Assembly (NCBI GenBank): GCA_947460065.1
Contig: CANHGF010000011.1
Span: forward strand, 1 to 17,689
Source: Comamonadaceae bacterium
GTDB lineage: Bacteria > Pseudomonadota > Gammaproteobacteria > Burkholderiales > Burkholderiaceae_C
Length of the DNA stretch: 17,689 nucleotides
Direction of reading: 5' to 3'
Position numbers and translations under genes: made by a program. Numbering within the stretch: position 1 is the stretch's first letter; every line of letters begins with the position of its first letter. Positions 10,253 to 16,854 of the stretch are shown piece after piece. Below the pieces are notes generated by a model. That model saw only the letters and a list, made by a program, of their open reading frames with translations, did no database searches and was not told the origin of the DNA.

Positions 10253-11107
10253 TTATTTTTCTGTATCGACCAGGCCCTTGACGAACCATTTTTGCATGAG
10301 GATCACCACCAGGGCCGGCGGCAGCATGGCCAGCATGGCGGTGGCCATCACCACATTCCATTCGGTGTATGACTCGCCAGCGATCATTCGTTTGATGCCC
10401 AGTACCACCGGGTACATGCTTTCGTCGGTGGTCACCAGCAAGGGCCAGAGGTACTGGTTCCAGCCATAGATGAACTGGATCACGAACAAGGCCGCGATGG
10501 AGGTGGTCGACATCGGCAGCAAAATGTCCTTGAAAAAACGCATCGGGCCGGCGCCGTCGACCCGCGCCGCTTCCACCAGTTCGTCAGGGACGGTGAGAAA
10601 AAATTGCCGGAACAAGAAGGTGGCGGTGGCCGATGCGATCAGGGGCACGGTCAGTCCGGCGTAGCTGTTGAGCATGCCCAGATCAGAGACCACCGCATAG
10701 GTCGGGCTGATGCGTACCTCCACTGGCAGCATCAAGGTCACAAAAATCATCCAGAACACCAGACGGCGCAAGGGAAAGCGGAAGTAAACGATGGCAAAAG
10801 CCGACAGCAGTGAGATCGCGATCTTGCCGACGGCGATGATCAGCGCGCTAATCAGGCTGACCAGCATCATGGGGCCGGCAGCCGGCATGCGGCTGCCTGA
10901 GCTGCTCTGCCCGCCGAACAAGGCGGCCTGGTAGGTTTGCAGCGCGTGGCTGCCTGGCAACAGCGACAGCGGCCGACTGGTTGCGATGTCCTGGGCCGAC
11001 TGGGTGGAGGCCACCAGTGTCAGGTAGACCGGAAAAGCCACCACAGCCACGCCCACCAGCAAGATGGCGTGGGCCAGGAAATCGAGCAGCGGGCGACGTT
11101 CAATCAT
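10253..11107 (-). CDS. ugpE: sn-glycerol-3-phosphate ABC transporter permease UgpE
   Basis: This 284-residue inner-membrane permease (E. coli UgpE is 281) pairs with UgpA to form the translocation channel. It has six hydrophobic segments, the first near residues 12-33. The MalG-type EAA loop for coupling to the ATPase is visible as DELVEAARVDGAGPMRFF (175-192), followed by ILLP. It starts 6 bases after the ugpA stop and ends 3 bases before ugpC, so expression is coupled within the operon. Family, length and gene order all agree. Confidence 0.95.
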   Translation of the reverse strand: MIERRPLLDFLAHAILLVGVAVVAFPVYLTLVASTQSAQDIATSRPLSLLPGSHALQTYQAALFGGQSSSGSRMPAAGPMMLVSLISALIIAVGKIAISLLSAFAIVYFRFPLRRLVFWMIFVTLMLPVEVRISPTYAVVSDLGMLNSYAGLTVPLIASATATFLFRQFFLTVPDELVEAARVDGAGPMRFFKDILLPMSTTSIAALFVIQFIYGWNQYLWPLLVTTDESMYPVVLGIKRMIAGESYTEWNVVMATAMLAMLPPALVVILMQKWFVKGLVDTEK

Positions 11108-11113
11108 GGTCGA

Positions 11114-11995
11114 TCAATACTGAACTTTGCGCTCGATGTAGCGGAACTGGACCAGGGTTAGAGCGATCACGATGGTCATCAATATCACCGATTGGGCCGC
11201 CGAGCCGCCCATGTCCAGGGCCTTGAAGCCGTCGTAATAGACCTTGTAGACCAGGATGGCCGTGGTTTTGCCTGGGCCGCCTTGGGTGATGGCGTCGATG
11301 ATGGCAAAGGTGTCGAAAAACGCGTAGACCACATTGATCACCAGCAGGAAAAAGGTGGTCGGTGACAGCAGTGGAAAGACGATGGTGCGAAATCGGTGCC
11401 AGGGCGAAGCCCCGTCTATGGCCGCCGCCTCCAGCAGGGATTTGGGGATGGACTGTAAGCCTGCCAGAAAGAACAGGAAGTTGTAGGAAATCTGCTTCCA
11501 GACGGCAGCCATCACGATCAGCGCCATGGCGTGATGGCTGTTGAGCATGTGGTTCCAGTCCATGCCCAAGGCTTGCAGCAGGTGGCTGACCACACCCATA
11601 GGTGAGGCAAACATGAACAGCCAAAGCACCCCTGCCACGGCTGGGGCCACCGCATAAGGCCAGATGAGCAGGGTTTTGTAGATGCCCGCGCCCTTAAGCA
11701 CGCGGTCGGCCATCACCGCTAGCAGCAGCGCCAGGGTGAGACCACAGGCGGCCACCAGCAGCGAGAAAACAGCGGTGGTCTGGAAGGATTCAAGGTAGGT
11801 GCTGTCGACCAGCAGCCGCTCGAAGTTTTCCAGTCCGACGAATTCGGTGGTGGTGCCAAAGGCGTCTTGCTGCAGCACGCTTTGGTAGAGCGCCTGTCCG
11901 GCTGGCCAAAAAAAGAAGACCAGCACGATGACCATCTGCGGCGCCACCAGAACCCAGGGCAGCCAGCGCGATTGAAAGCGTACGCGTTTTTCCAT
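11114..11995 (-). CDS. ugpA: sn-glycerol-3-phosphate ABC transporter permease UgpA
   Basis: This 293-residue inner-membrane permease resembles E. coli UgpA (295) over its whole length as I remember it. It shares the N-terminal [23 protein letters not shown], the [11 protein letters not shown] segment, the EAA loop [13 protein letters not shown] and a C-terminal QFRYIE.KVQY. The open frame extends to a GTG at 12019, but the eight extra residues do not fit the family, so the ATG at 11995 is preferred. Neither start has a convincing Shine-Dalgarno sequence. The gap to ugpB is about 104 bases, the longest inside the transporter gene set, and contains a hairpin. Confidence 0.95.
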   Translation of the reverse strand: MEKRVRFQSRWLPWVLVAPQMVIVLVFFFWPAGQALYQSVLQQDAFGTTTEFVGLENFERLLVDSTYLESFQTTAVFSLLVAACGLTLALLLAVMADRVLKGAGIYKTLLIWPYAVAPAVAGVLWLFMFASPMGVVSHLLQALGMDWNHMLNSHHAMALIVMAAVWKQISYNFLFFLAGLQSIPKSLLEAAAIDGASPWHRFRTIVFPLLSPTTFFLLVINVVYAFFDTFAIIDAITQGGPGKTTAILVYKVYYDGFKALDMGGSAAQSVILMTIVIALTLVQFRYIERKVQY

Positions 11996-12075
11996 GGAGC
12001 AATGAAAGCATTCAAGCACCAGGCCCGCAGAGGCGAGCCTGGCTTGAATGGGTTGGAGGGCTAAGGCCTTGGTTT

Positions 12076-12093
12076 GGCGCCTTCAAGGGCGCC
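12076..12093 (-). other. Intercistronic hairpin between ugpB and ugpA
   Basis: GGCGCC at 12076-12081 and at 12088-12093 form a 6-base stem with a 6-base loop, seven bases downstream of the ugpB stop on the minus strand. There is no U-run, so it is probably not a full terminator. Hairpins in this position are common behind binding-protein genes of ABC transporter operons, where they protect the upstream mRNA and let the binding protein be made in excess. Confidence 0.4.
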
Positions 12094-12099
12094 CGACTT

Positions 12100-13422
12100 T
12101 CAGCTGCGCCCCTGGTTGGCTTTCTGAAAGCGCTCGAGCTGCTCGTTGCCGCGCTTGACGGCCGTGTCCAGCGCTTCTTTAGCGGTTTTCTTACCCGCCC
12201 AGACCTGCTCGAGCTCCTCGTCATTGATGGTACGGATCTGCACAAAATTGCCCAGGCGGATGCCCCGTGATTTATCGGTAGTCTTGCGGATCATCTGCTC
12301 GACCGATACATCGGTACCGGGATTTTGCTTGTAGAAACCCGACTTCTCGGTCATCTCGTAGGACGCCTTGGTCAGGGGCAGATAGCCGGTACGCTGGTGG
12401 CTTTTGGCGGCCTCCTCGGCCTTGGATAAATGGGCAAAAAACCGCGCGACGCCCTTGTACTCGGCATCCTTTTTGCCCGACATGACCCACAGGCTGGCAC
12501 CGCCGATGACCGTGTTCTGCGGCGCACCGGCGACGTCAGGATAGTAGGGCAGGGCCGCGATGCCGGAGGCAAACTTGGCGTTGCGCTTGATGTTGCCATA
12601 CAGAGCCGACGAGCCGGTGGTCATGGCGCATTCGCCTGAGACAAAAGTGGCGTCGGCCGCGTTGCCCCGCCCCTTGTAGATGAACAAGCCCTGCTTGGCC
12701 ATATTGCCCAGATTCTCGATGTGCCGCACATGCAGCGGGCCATTGAAGTTCAGGCGGGCGTCGATGCCGCGCATGCCGTTGCCCTTGGTGGCAAATTCAG
12801 TGTTGTGCCAGGCGGCAAAGCTTTCAAGCTGGGTCCAGCTCACCCAGCTGGTGGTAAACGGGCATTTGTGGCCTGAAGCCTTGAGCTTGGCAGCAGCCAG
12901 CGCCACCTCCGGCCAGGTTTTGGGTGGCGAGTTGGGGTCTATGCCAGCGGCCTTGAAGGCGTCCTTGTTGTAGTGAAAGACCGTGGTCGAGCTATTGAAG
13001 GGAAAGCTCAGCATCTGGCCGTTGGATGCGGTGTAGTAGCCGGCGACCGCAGGCACGTAGGCATCGGGGTTAAAGCTGACGCCGGCCTTTTTCATGACCT
13101 CACCGACCGGCACGATCGCTGCTTTGCTGGCCATCATGGTGGCGGTGCCGACCTCGAAGACCTGCAAAATATGCGGTGCGTTGCCTGCGCGAAAGGCGGC
13201 GATGGCCGCTGTCATGGACTCGTCGTAGCTGCCTTTGAAGGTGGGTACGATCTTGTACTCGGCTTGGCTCTTGTTGAAGTCGCCGGCCAGGTCGTTGATC
13301 CATTCGCCCAAGGCCCCCGGCATGGAGTGCCACCACTGGATTTCGGTTTGAGCCATCGCTGGCAGGCTCAAAAGGGTGCCCAGGGCCAGGGCTGCGGTCA
13401 ATCGGCGGACAGTGCGGTGCAT
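12100..13422 (-). CDS. ugpB: sn-glycerol-3-phosphate periplasmic binding protein
   Basis: This 440-residue solute-binding protein (E. coli UgpB is 438) captures glycerol-3-phosphate and glycerophosphodiesters in the periplasm and delivers them to UgpAE. A signal peptide is clear: basic MHRTVRR, a hydrophobic core and cleavage after AMA at residue 24. The mature protein begins with QTEIQWWHSM, typical of the family, followed by GSYDESMTAAIAAFRAG and, further on, the ligand-site-like FPFNSSTTVFHYNKD and GGASLWVMSG segments. It is the first gene of the operon. GGAG lies seven bases before the ATG at 13422, a strong ribosome site fitting the need for high expression. A promoter candidate lies about 60 bases upstream. 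Confidence 0.96.
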   Translation of the reverse strand: MHRTVRRLTAALALGTLLSLPAMAQTEIQWWHSMPGALGEWINDLAGDFNKSQAEYKIVPTFKGSYDESMTAAIAAFRAGNAPHILQVFEVGTATMMASKAAIVPVGEVMKKAGVSFNPDAYVPAVAGYYTASNGQMLSFPFNSSTTVFHYNKDAFKAAGIDPNSPPKTWPEVALAAAKLKASGHKCPFTTSWVSWTQLESFAAWHNTEFATKGNGMRGIDARLNFNGPLHVRHIENLGNMAKQGLFIYKGRGNAADATFVSGECAMTTGSSALYGNIKRNAKFASGIAALPYYPDVAGAPQNTVIGGASLWVMSGKKDAEYKGVARFFAHLSKAEEAAKSHQRTGYLPLTKASYEMTEKSGFYKQNPGTDVSVEQMIRKTTDKSRGIRLGNFVQIRTINDEELEQVWAGKKTAKEALDTAVKRGNEQLERFQKANQGRS

Positions 13423-13451
13423 GAATACTCCTTGATGGCAGAAAAGGTTGG

Positions 13452-13462
13452 GCTAGCCTAGC
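13452..13462. promoter_or_regulatory. Short palindrome in the ugpB leader
   Basis: GCTAG-C-CTAGC is an 11-base palindrome with perfect 5-base arms, located between the predicted ugpB start of transcription (about 13475) and its ribosome site. It could be an operator half or a small leader hairpin. It is short enough to occur by chance. Confidence 0.2.
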
Positions 13463-13481
13463 TTCGATCAATGACCGAGGC

Positions 13482-13510
13482 ATTACACGCGCCGAGTCTT
13501 GGCAGGGCAA
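13482..13510 (-). promoter_or_regulatory. Candidate sigma70 promoter of the ugp operon
   Basis: On the minus strand TTGCCC (plus 13505-13510) and TGTAAT (13482-13487) are separated by 17 bases. They match the -35 consensus at 4 of 6 and the -10 at 5 of 6 positions. Transcription would start near 13475, giving a leader of about 50 bases before the ugpB ATG. In E. coli this operon is driven by PhoB, but no convincing pair of CTGTCAT-type Pho-box repeats is visible next to this -10. Confidence 0.45.
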
Positions 13511-13570
13511 GGGGAATTTCCAAGAGGCCCAGCACCTGCAGCTAAGGCGCAGCCAGCCTTTGTCCAAGCC

Positions 13571-13598
13571 TTGTCAGCCCAGCAAAAAGTTATACCAT
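13571..13598 (+). promoter_or_regulatory. Candidate promoter for the small membrane-protein gene
   Basis: TTGTCA (13571-13576) and TACCAT (13593-13598) lie 16 bases apart, with 5 of 6 and 4 of 6 consensus matches. Transcription would begin near 13605, about 20 bases before the ATG at 13627. It diverges from the ugpB promoter. Confidence 0.35.
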
Positions 13599-13626
13599 TA
13601 GATCACCTTGTTGAGATTGGATCGCC

Positions 13627-14082
13627 ATGGATACCGCCCTGACCGTCGTCATTATTTTGCTGACCCTGCTGCTGGTGCTGATCCTGCTGCTTTATTTCTT
13701 TACCCAGCAGGGCTTCAAGGATGTGGTTGCTCGCATGGGCAACACGGCGGCGCCTGCGGCGCAGGCCGCTGCTGAACCCCGGCGCAATGCTGACGCGGTG
13801 CGCCGCGAGCGCAGTGTGGCGCATGATCAGCTGGTGTTGATGGAGGCCGACCTGAGCATCAACCCCCGCGAGGCGCTCATGCCCGAGGACATCGAGTCCT
13901 TTGAAAGCTGCCGCAAATCCATCAAGGTCTGCAACGCCGAACTCAAGAAGATGGGTCAGTGGATGGGCCTGCCCTTTGACCTGGAATGGGTAGAGATTCA
14001 ACAGCGCCAGCCGCAGCTCAATGAGCTGTACCGCAAATTCGTCGAGTCCACTCTTGAAAAGGTCGAGCAGGGCGGCTCCTGA
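13627..14082 (+). CDS. Small membrane-anchored protein of unknown function
   Basis: I do not recognise this 151-residue protein. Residues 4-25 form a strongly hydrophobic leucine-rich helix. A low-complexity alanine-rich linker follows (40-50, then arginine-rich), and then a mostly helical domain rich in charged residues (60-148) with two cysteines at 95 and 102. No signal cleavage site is evident, so it is probably anchored by its N-terminus. The flanking basic and alanine-rich residues do not settle which side of the membrane the domain is on. Base composition matches its neighbours and an upstream promoter candidate exists. The Shine-Dalgarno sequence is weak. It stands alone, between the divergent ugpB gene and the converging NlpC/P60 gene, with only 28 bases to the latter. 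Confidence 0.75.
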   Translation: MDTALTVVIILLTLLLVLILLLYFFTQQGFKDVVARMGNTAAPAAQAAAEPRRNADAVRRERSVAHDQLVLMEADLSINPREALMPEDIESFESCRKSIKVCNAELKKMGQWMGLPFDLEWVEIQQRQPQLNELYRKFVESTLEKVEQGGS

Positions 14083-14110
14083 GCAGCTGCGGGGCGCCTA
14101 CCGCCGGCTT

Positions 14111-14680
14111 TCAGGGCGAGGGCGCTATACCTGAGGCGCCGCCGGCCAGCGCCACCCGGCGGGCTCCGTCAAAGCGCTGGCGCCAGTAGTTGCCCGAGAG
14201 GTGCTCGAGCGTGATGCGCGCGCCGGTTCTGGGCGCGTGGACGAACCTCCCGCCGCCGATGTAGATGCCCACATGGCTGAAAGTCTGCCGCATCGTGTTG
14301 AAAAACACCAGATCGCCCGGCGCCAGGTCTTGCGGGTCGATGTTGTGGGTGGCCGCTGCCTGCTTGTCCGAAGTGCGCGGCAGCACCACCCCGGTCATCT
14401 GCTGGTACACCGCCCGCACGAAACCACTGCAGTCGAGGCCGGTCTCGGCGTCATTGCCGCCCCATTTATAAGGCACGCCAATAAAACCCATGGCGTGGAC
14501 AGCCAGTTCCGCCGCCTTGGCTGAGGCCTGCGGCCGACTGACTGTGTGAGGCTCCAGGAGGCCCTTGGCGTTCAGGAAAGCCTCGAGTTCGTCGGCCTGA
14601 GCCAGCGGCGCGGCCAGCAGCAGGGCGCTCAGGCCATGCAAGGCGATCAGGCGGCTCGGTGGCAGAAGGTTCATAAACAT
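14111..14680 (-). CDS. Exported NlpC/P60-family cell-wall peptidase
   Basis: NlpC/P60 enzymes cleave peptide bonds in peptidoglycan stems. The open frame reaches 14806, but a usable signal peptide begins only at the two ATGs at 14680 or 14674 (MFMNLLPPSRL, hydrophobic core, cleavage after AQA), so a start at 14680 is chosen. This gives about 189 residues. The catalytic set, numbered from that start, is C84 in DCSGFV, H136 in FSHVGIYIG and H148 in FVHAPRTG, with the typical GVPYKWGG and APGDLVFFN segments. There is no extra SH3b or LysM binding domain, so it is a minimal, probably periplasmic, enzyme. No Shine-Dalgarno sequence precedes either ATG, and a promoter candidate lies almost directly against the start. 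Confidence 0.88.
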   Translation of the reverse strand: MFMNLLPPSRLIALHGLSALLLAAPLAQADELEAFLNAKGLLEPHTVSRPQASAKAAELAVHAMGFIGVPYKWGGNDAETGLDCSGFVRAVYQQMTGVVLPRTSDKQAAATHNIDPQDLAPGDLVFFNTMRQTFSHVGIYIGGGRFVHAPRTGARITLEHLSGNYWRQRFDGARRVALAGGASGIAPSP

Positions 14681-14682
14681 CA

Positions 14683-14712
14683 AGCTTAAGTGCGCTGCGC
14701 CTTGGCGGTCAA
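14683..14712 (-). promoter_or_regulatory. Candidate promoter directly at the NlpC/P60 gene start
   Basis: On the minus strand TTGACC (plus 14707-14712) is followed after 18 bases by TAAGCT (14683-14688), with 5 of 6 and only 3 of 6 consensus matches. Transcription would begin near 14676, so the message could be leaderless at the ATG at 14674. That would fit the missing ribosome site. Confidence 0.25.
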
Positions 14713-14815
14713 GCTCGATTCGGGGCATCTGGCTGGCTTGCTGGGTCAGGCTGACAGGGCTCGATAAAATCGCGCTCCCTGGTCCGGTAGCGGCAAATGC
14801 CCGCATGGACTTCCC

Positions 14816-14827
14816 GGACGATCGTCC
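14816..14827. promoter_or_regulatory. Perfect 12-bp palindrome upstream of psd
   Basis: GGACGATCGTCC is a perfect 12-base palindrome 60 bases before the psd start codon. It lies downstream of a GATAAAAT (14763-14770) that could serve as the psd -10 element, although no good -35 is visible. Its position would suit an operator. No known regulator site is recognised. Confidence 0.3.
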
Positions 14828-14886
14828 TGCATTGGCCGCTAGCCCTTTGATGGGTGCAGCCCCCCACAGTTCCTGGAGCCTAGCCC

Positions 14887-15741
14887 GTGTCTGAACGCCT
14901 GAGCGTCCTCATTCAGCATTTTTTGCCTCAGCAAGCCATGACGCGCCTGGCGGGTCGGGTGGCGTCCTGGCGGGGCGGGGCCGGCACAGAGCGGCTGATA
15001 CGCTGGTTTGTCGGCCGCTACGGCGTCGATATGGCCGAGGCGGCCGAGCCCGATGTGGCCGCTTATGCCAGCTTCAATGAGTTTTTCACCCGCGCCCTCA
15101 AGCCTGGTGCTCGCCCCCTGGCCCAGGCCGACCTGATCTGTCCGGTCGACGGGGCCATCAGCCAGTTTGGTGCCATCGAGGGCGGCGATCAGATCTTTCA
15201 GGCCAAGGGTCACAGTTACTCCACGCAGGCGCTGGTCGGCGGCGATGCCGAGCTGGCGCGCCGCTTTGAAAACGGCCACTTTGCCACGCTCTACCTGAGT
15301 CCGCGGGACTACCACCGCATCCACATGCCCTGTGGCGGCGTGCTCAAGCGCATGATTCACGTCCCGGGCGAGCTGTATTCGGTCAACCCGGCCACAGCCC
15401 GTGGTGTGCCCGGCTTGTTTGCCCGCAACGAGCGCGTGGTGTGTGTTTTTGAGACCCAGGGCAAGCCCTGGGTGCTGGTGCTGGTGGGCGCCACCATCGT
15501 CGGAAGCATGGCCACCGTCTGGCACGGGGTGATTGAGCGCAGCCATGGTGATGTGCGGCAGTGGGACTACACGGATAGCCCGGTGAGTTTGGAGCAGGGC
15601 CAGGAGATGGGCCGTTTTATGCTGGGCTCGACCGTGGTCATGCTGTTTCCCGCCGGGCCGCTGGACTTCAACGCCGATTGGCACAGCGGCGGCGCAGTGC
15701 GCATGGGCCAATCCATGGCCCGATGCGCGGCGCTGGCCTGA
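14887..15741 (+). CDS. psd: Phosphatidylserine decarboxylase proenzyme
   Basis: This membrane-associated enzyme makes phosphatidylethanolamine by decarboxylating phosphatidylserine. The 284-residue proenzyme cleaves itself at LGST (246-249), where S248 becomes the pyruvoyl group of the small alpha chain. The cleavage triad is visible: D88 in PVDG, H143 in DYHRIHMP and S248. Other family segments include SFNEFFTRALKPGARP (62-77) and GATIVGSMATVWHG (201-214). The length fits the proteobacterial Psd-B group. The start is a GTG at 14887 with GGAG eight bases before it. The downstream 102-residue gene follows after 25 bases. No pssA gene is in the window. Confidence 0.96.
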   Translation: MSERLSVLIQHFLPQQAMTRLAGRVASWRGGAGTERLIRWFVGRYGVDMAEAAEPDVAAYASFNEFFTRALKPGARPLAQADLICPVDGAISQFGAIEGGDQIFQAKGHSYSTQALVGGDAELARRFENGHFATLYLSPRDYHRIHMPCGGVLKRMIHVPGELYSVNPATARGVPGLFARNERVVCVFETQGKPWVLVLVGATIVGSMATVWHGVIERSHGDVRQWDYTDSPVSLEQGQEMGRFMLGSTVVMLFPAGPLDFNADWHSGGAVRMGQSMARCAALA

Positions 15742-15766
15742 TGGCCAGGGCGATGAAGGCGCGCCC

Positions 15767-16075
15767 ATGAGCGGCTATCGGGTGGTCTTGCAGGCCTTTG
15801 ATGAAGCCGGCGCGGCCGAGCGCCGACAGGCTGAGCAACGGTATTGCCGGGCGCTCGAGGCCGAATTGGGCGGGGCCGAACTGGTGGCGCCGGTCTATCG
15901 GCACTACCTCAGGCTGCTGCAAATTCATGGGGAAGCAGTTGATCTTGAGGCCCTGGATGAAGCCGAGCGCGCGATCATGCAGGGCTGGCAGGCTGCCGAG
16001 GCAGCGGCCCTGAGCGCCGCCCTGGGCCCGCACCGCTACATGGGCGATGCACAGTTCGAGGTTGTGCTGGACTGA
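15767..16075 (+). CDS. Small hypothetical protein downstream of psd
   Basis: This 102-residue protein is not recognised. It has no signal peptide or membrane segment and is largely helical and rich in alanine and glutamate, so it is probably cytoplasmic. A GAAGG ribosome site seven bases before the ATG and the 25-base gap from psd make it a real gene in the same transcript. Its composition matches its neighbours. The stop is followed within about ten bases by the REP-like repeats. Confidence 0.7.
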   Translation: MSGYRVVLQAFDEAGAAERRQAEQRYCRALEAELGGAELVAPVYRHYLRLLQIHGEAVDLEALDEAERAIMQGWQAAEAAALSAALGPHRYMGDAQFEVVLD

Positions 16076-16085
16076 AGTTGCGGGG

Positions 16086-16312
16086 TGTGGGAGCCGCACC
16101 CTCGCGGCGATGGGGCGATGGATCAGCAGCCGCATCGTGCCGAGGGCGGCACTCCCACAGAACCAAACATGGTCGGAGGGTGGGGAAGTGGGAGCGGCGC
16201 CCTCGCGGCGATGGGGAGATGGGTCAGCGTCCCCATCGTGCCGAGGGCGGCACTCCCACAGACCCAAACTGGTCGGAGGGTGAGGTGTGGGAGCCACGCC
16301 CTCGCGGCGATG
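16086..16312. repeat. Tandem REP-like palindromic repeats, ~100-bp period (two full units and a half)
   Basis: GTGGGAG followed by CCCTCGCGGCGATG recurs starting at 16087, 16188 and 16287. Units 1 and 2 are closed by an inverted arm, ATCGTGCCGAGGGC continuing to CTCCCACA, ending at 16159 and 16260. The third unit is a half unit ending at the trxC stop. The inter-unit spacers also repeat (a CCAAAC...TGGTCGGAGGGTG motif). In unit 1 each arm is a small hairpin in its own right: CCGC pairs with GCGG in the left arm, and TGCC with GGCA in the right arm when read as its complement, with the same loop-like CCCTC core. This is the architecture of REP/BIME elements. It fills the space between two converging genes and may end transcription or bind gyrase or IHF. 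Confidence 0.85.
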
Positions 16313-16319
16313 GCGGCCT

Positions 16320-16778
16320 TCAGGCCGCTTGTAAACCGGCTCGCTGCAGCTGCGCCCGCGCCCAGCGCACGATGTCATCGCGGCCCATGGCGCCGCTTTG
16401 GCGGGCGATCTCGCGGCCTTGATGAAACAGGGCCAGGGTGGGAATGCTGCGGATGGCAAAGCGGCTGCCTAAATTTGGCACCGCCTCGGTGTCGACCTTG
16501 GCCAGCCTGAGCTGAGGCTCGAGCAGGGCCGCGGCCTGCTCAAAGGCCGGCGCCATTTGACGGCAAGGCCCGCACCAGGGCGCCCAGAAATCGACCAGCA
16601 GCGGGATGTGGCTGCGCTGCAGATGGCGGTCAAAAGCCGCTTCATCCAAGGCCAGCGGCCGGCCGGTGAACAGCGCCTGATGGCAGCGGCCGCAGTCGGC
16701 TTCATGACCTAGGTCTTCACTTTGGATGCGGTTGGTGGTGTGGCAGTGCGGGCAGACGATGTGCAGGGCGTTGTTCAT
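16320..16778 (-). CDS. trxC: Thioredoxin 2 (zinc-finger thioredoxin)
   Basis: This is a cytoplasmic disulfide reductase linked in E. coli to the oxidative stress response. The 152-residue length and layout fit TrxC. An N-terminal zinc module has C9/C12 (CPHC) and C29/C32 (CGRC), followed by a thioredoxin fold with active site WCGPC (68-72) in FWAPWCGPC and the cis-proline P113 in SIPT. AGGAGAGG lies four bases before the ATG at 16778. The gene follows serB on the same strand after about 76 bases and ends inside the last REP-like half unit's flank. No OxyR site was identified. Confidence 0.95.
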   Translation of the reverse strand: MNNALHIVCPHCHTTNRIQSEDLGHEADCGRCHQALFTGRPLALDEAAFDRHLQRSHIPLLVDFWAPWCGPCRQMAPAFEQAAALLEPQLRLAKVDTEAVPNLGSRFAIRSIPTLALFHQGREIARQSGAMGRDDIVRWARAQLQRAGLQAA

Positions 16779-16807
16779 GGGGCCTCTCCTGCGTAAGACA
16801 TGGAGGC

Positions 16808-16846
16808 GGCCTGGGCGCTTTCAAGGCCCGAGTCCGCGCCTGGGCC
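16808..16846 (-). other. Imperfect hairpin between serB and trxC
   Basis: GGCCTGGGCGC (16808-16818) and GCGCCTGGGCC (16836-16846) can pair over nine bases with a 2-by-2 mismatch and a 17-base loop, just after the serB stop on the minus strand. There is no T-run. It could be a weak attenuator or stabiliser between the two genes. Confidence 0.25.
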
Positions 16847-16854
16847 AGCCGGGC

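Noticed and set aside
13423..13570. PhoB binding site upstream of ugpB
   Set aside because: A GGTCAT occurs, but no second CTGTCAT-like repeat at 11-base spacing is present next to the -10.
14083..14110. Intrinsic terminator between the 151-residue gene and the NlpC/P60 gene
   Set aside because: The 28-base gap has no clear stem-loop with a T-run on either strand.
14681..14806. N-terminal extension of the NlpC/P60 protein to 14806
   Set aside because: It would bury the signal peptide 42 residues inside the protein.
14839..15768. Minus-strand open frame of 309 codons opposite psd
   Set aside because: psd carries all catalytic residues on the plus strand, and the antisense frame has no family features.
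16086..16312. CRISPR array
   Set aside because: The repeats are long, internally palindromic units with similar spacers, only two and a half copies, and no cas genes. They fit REP/BIME elements.
15668..16459. Minus-strand open frame of 263 codons spanning the repeats
   Set aside because: It runs across the REP-like units and parts of three other genes, with repetitive peptide output and no coding signal.
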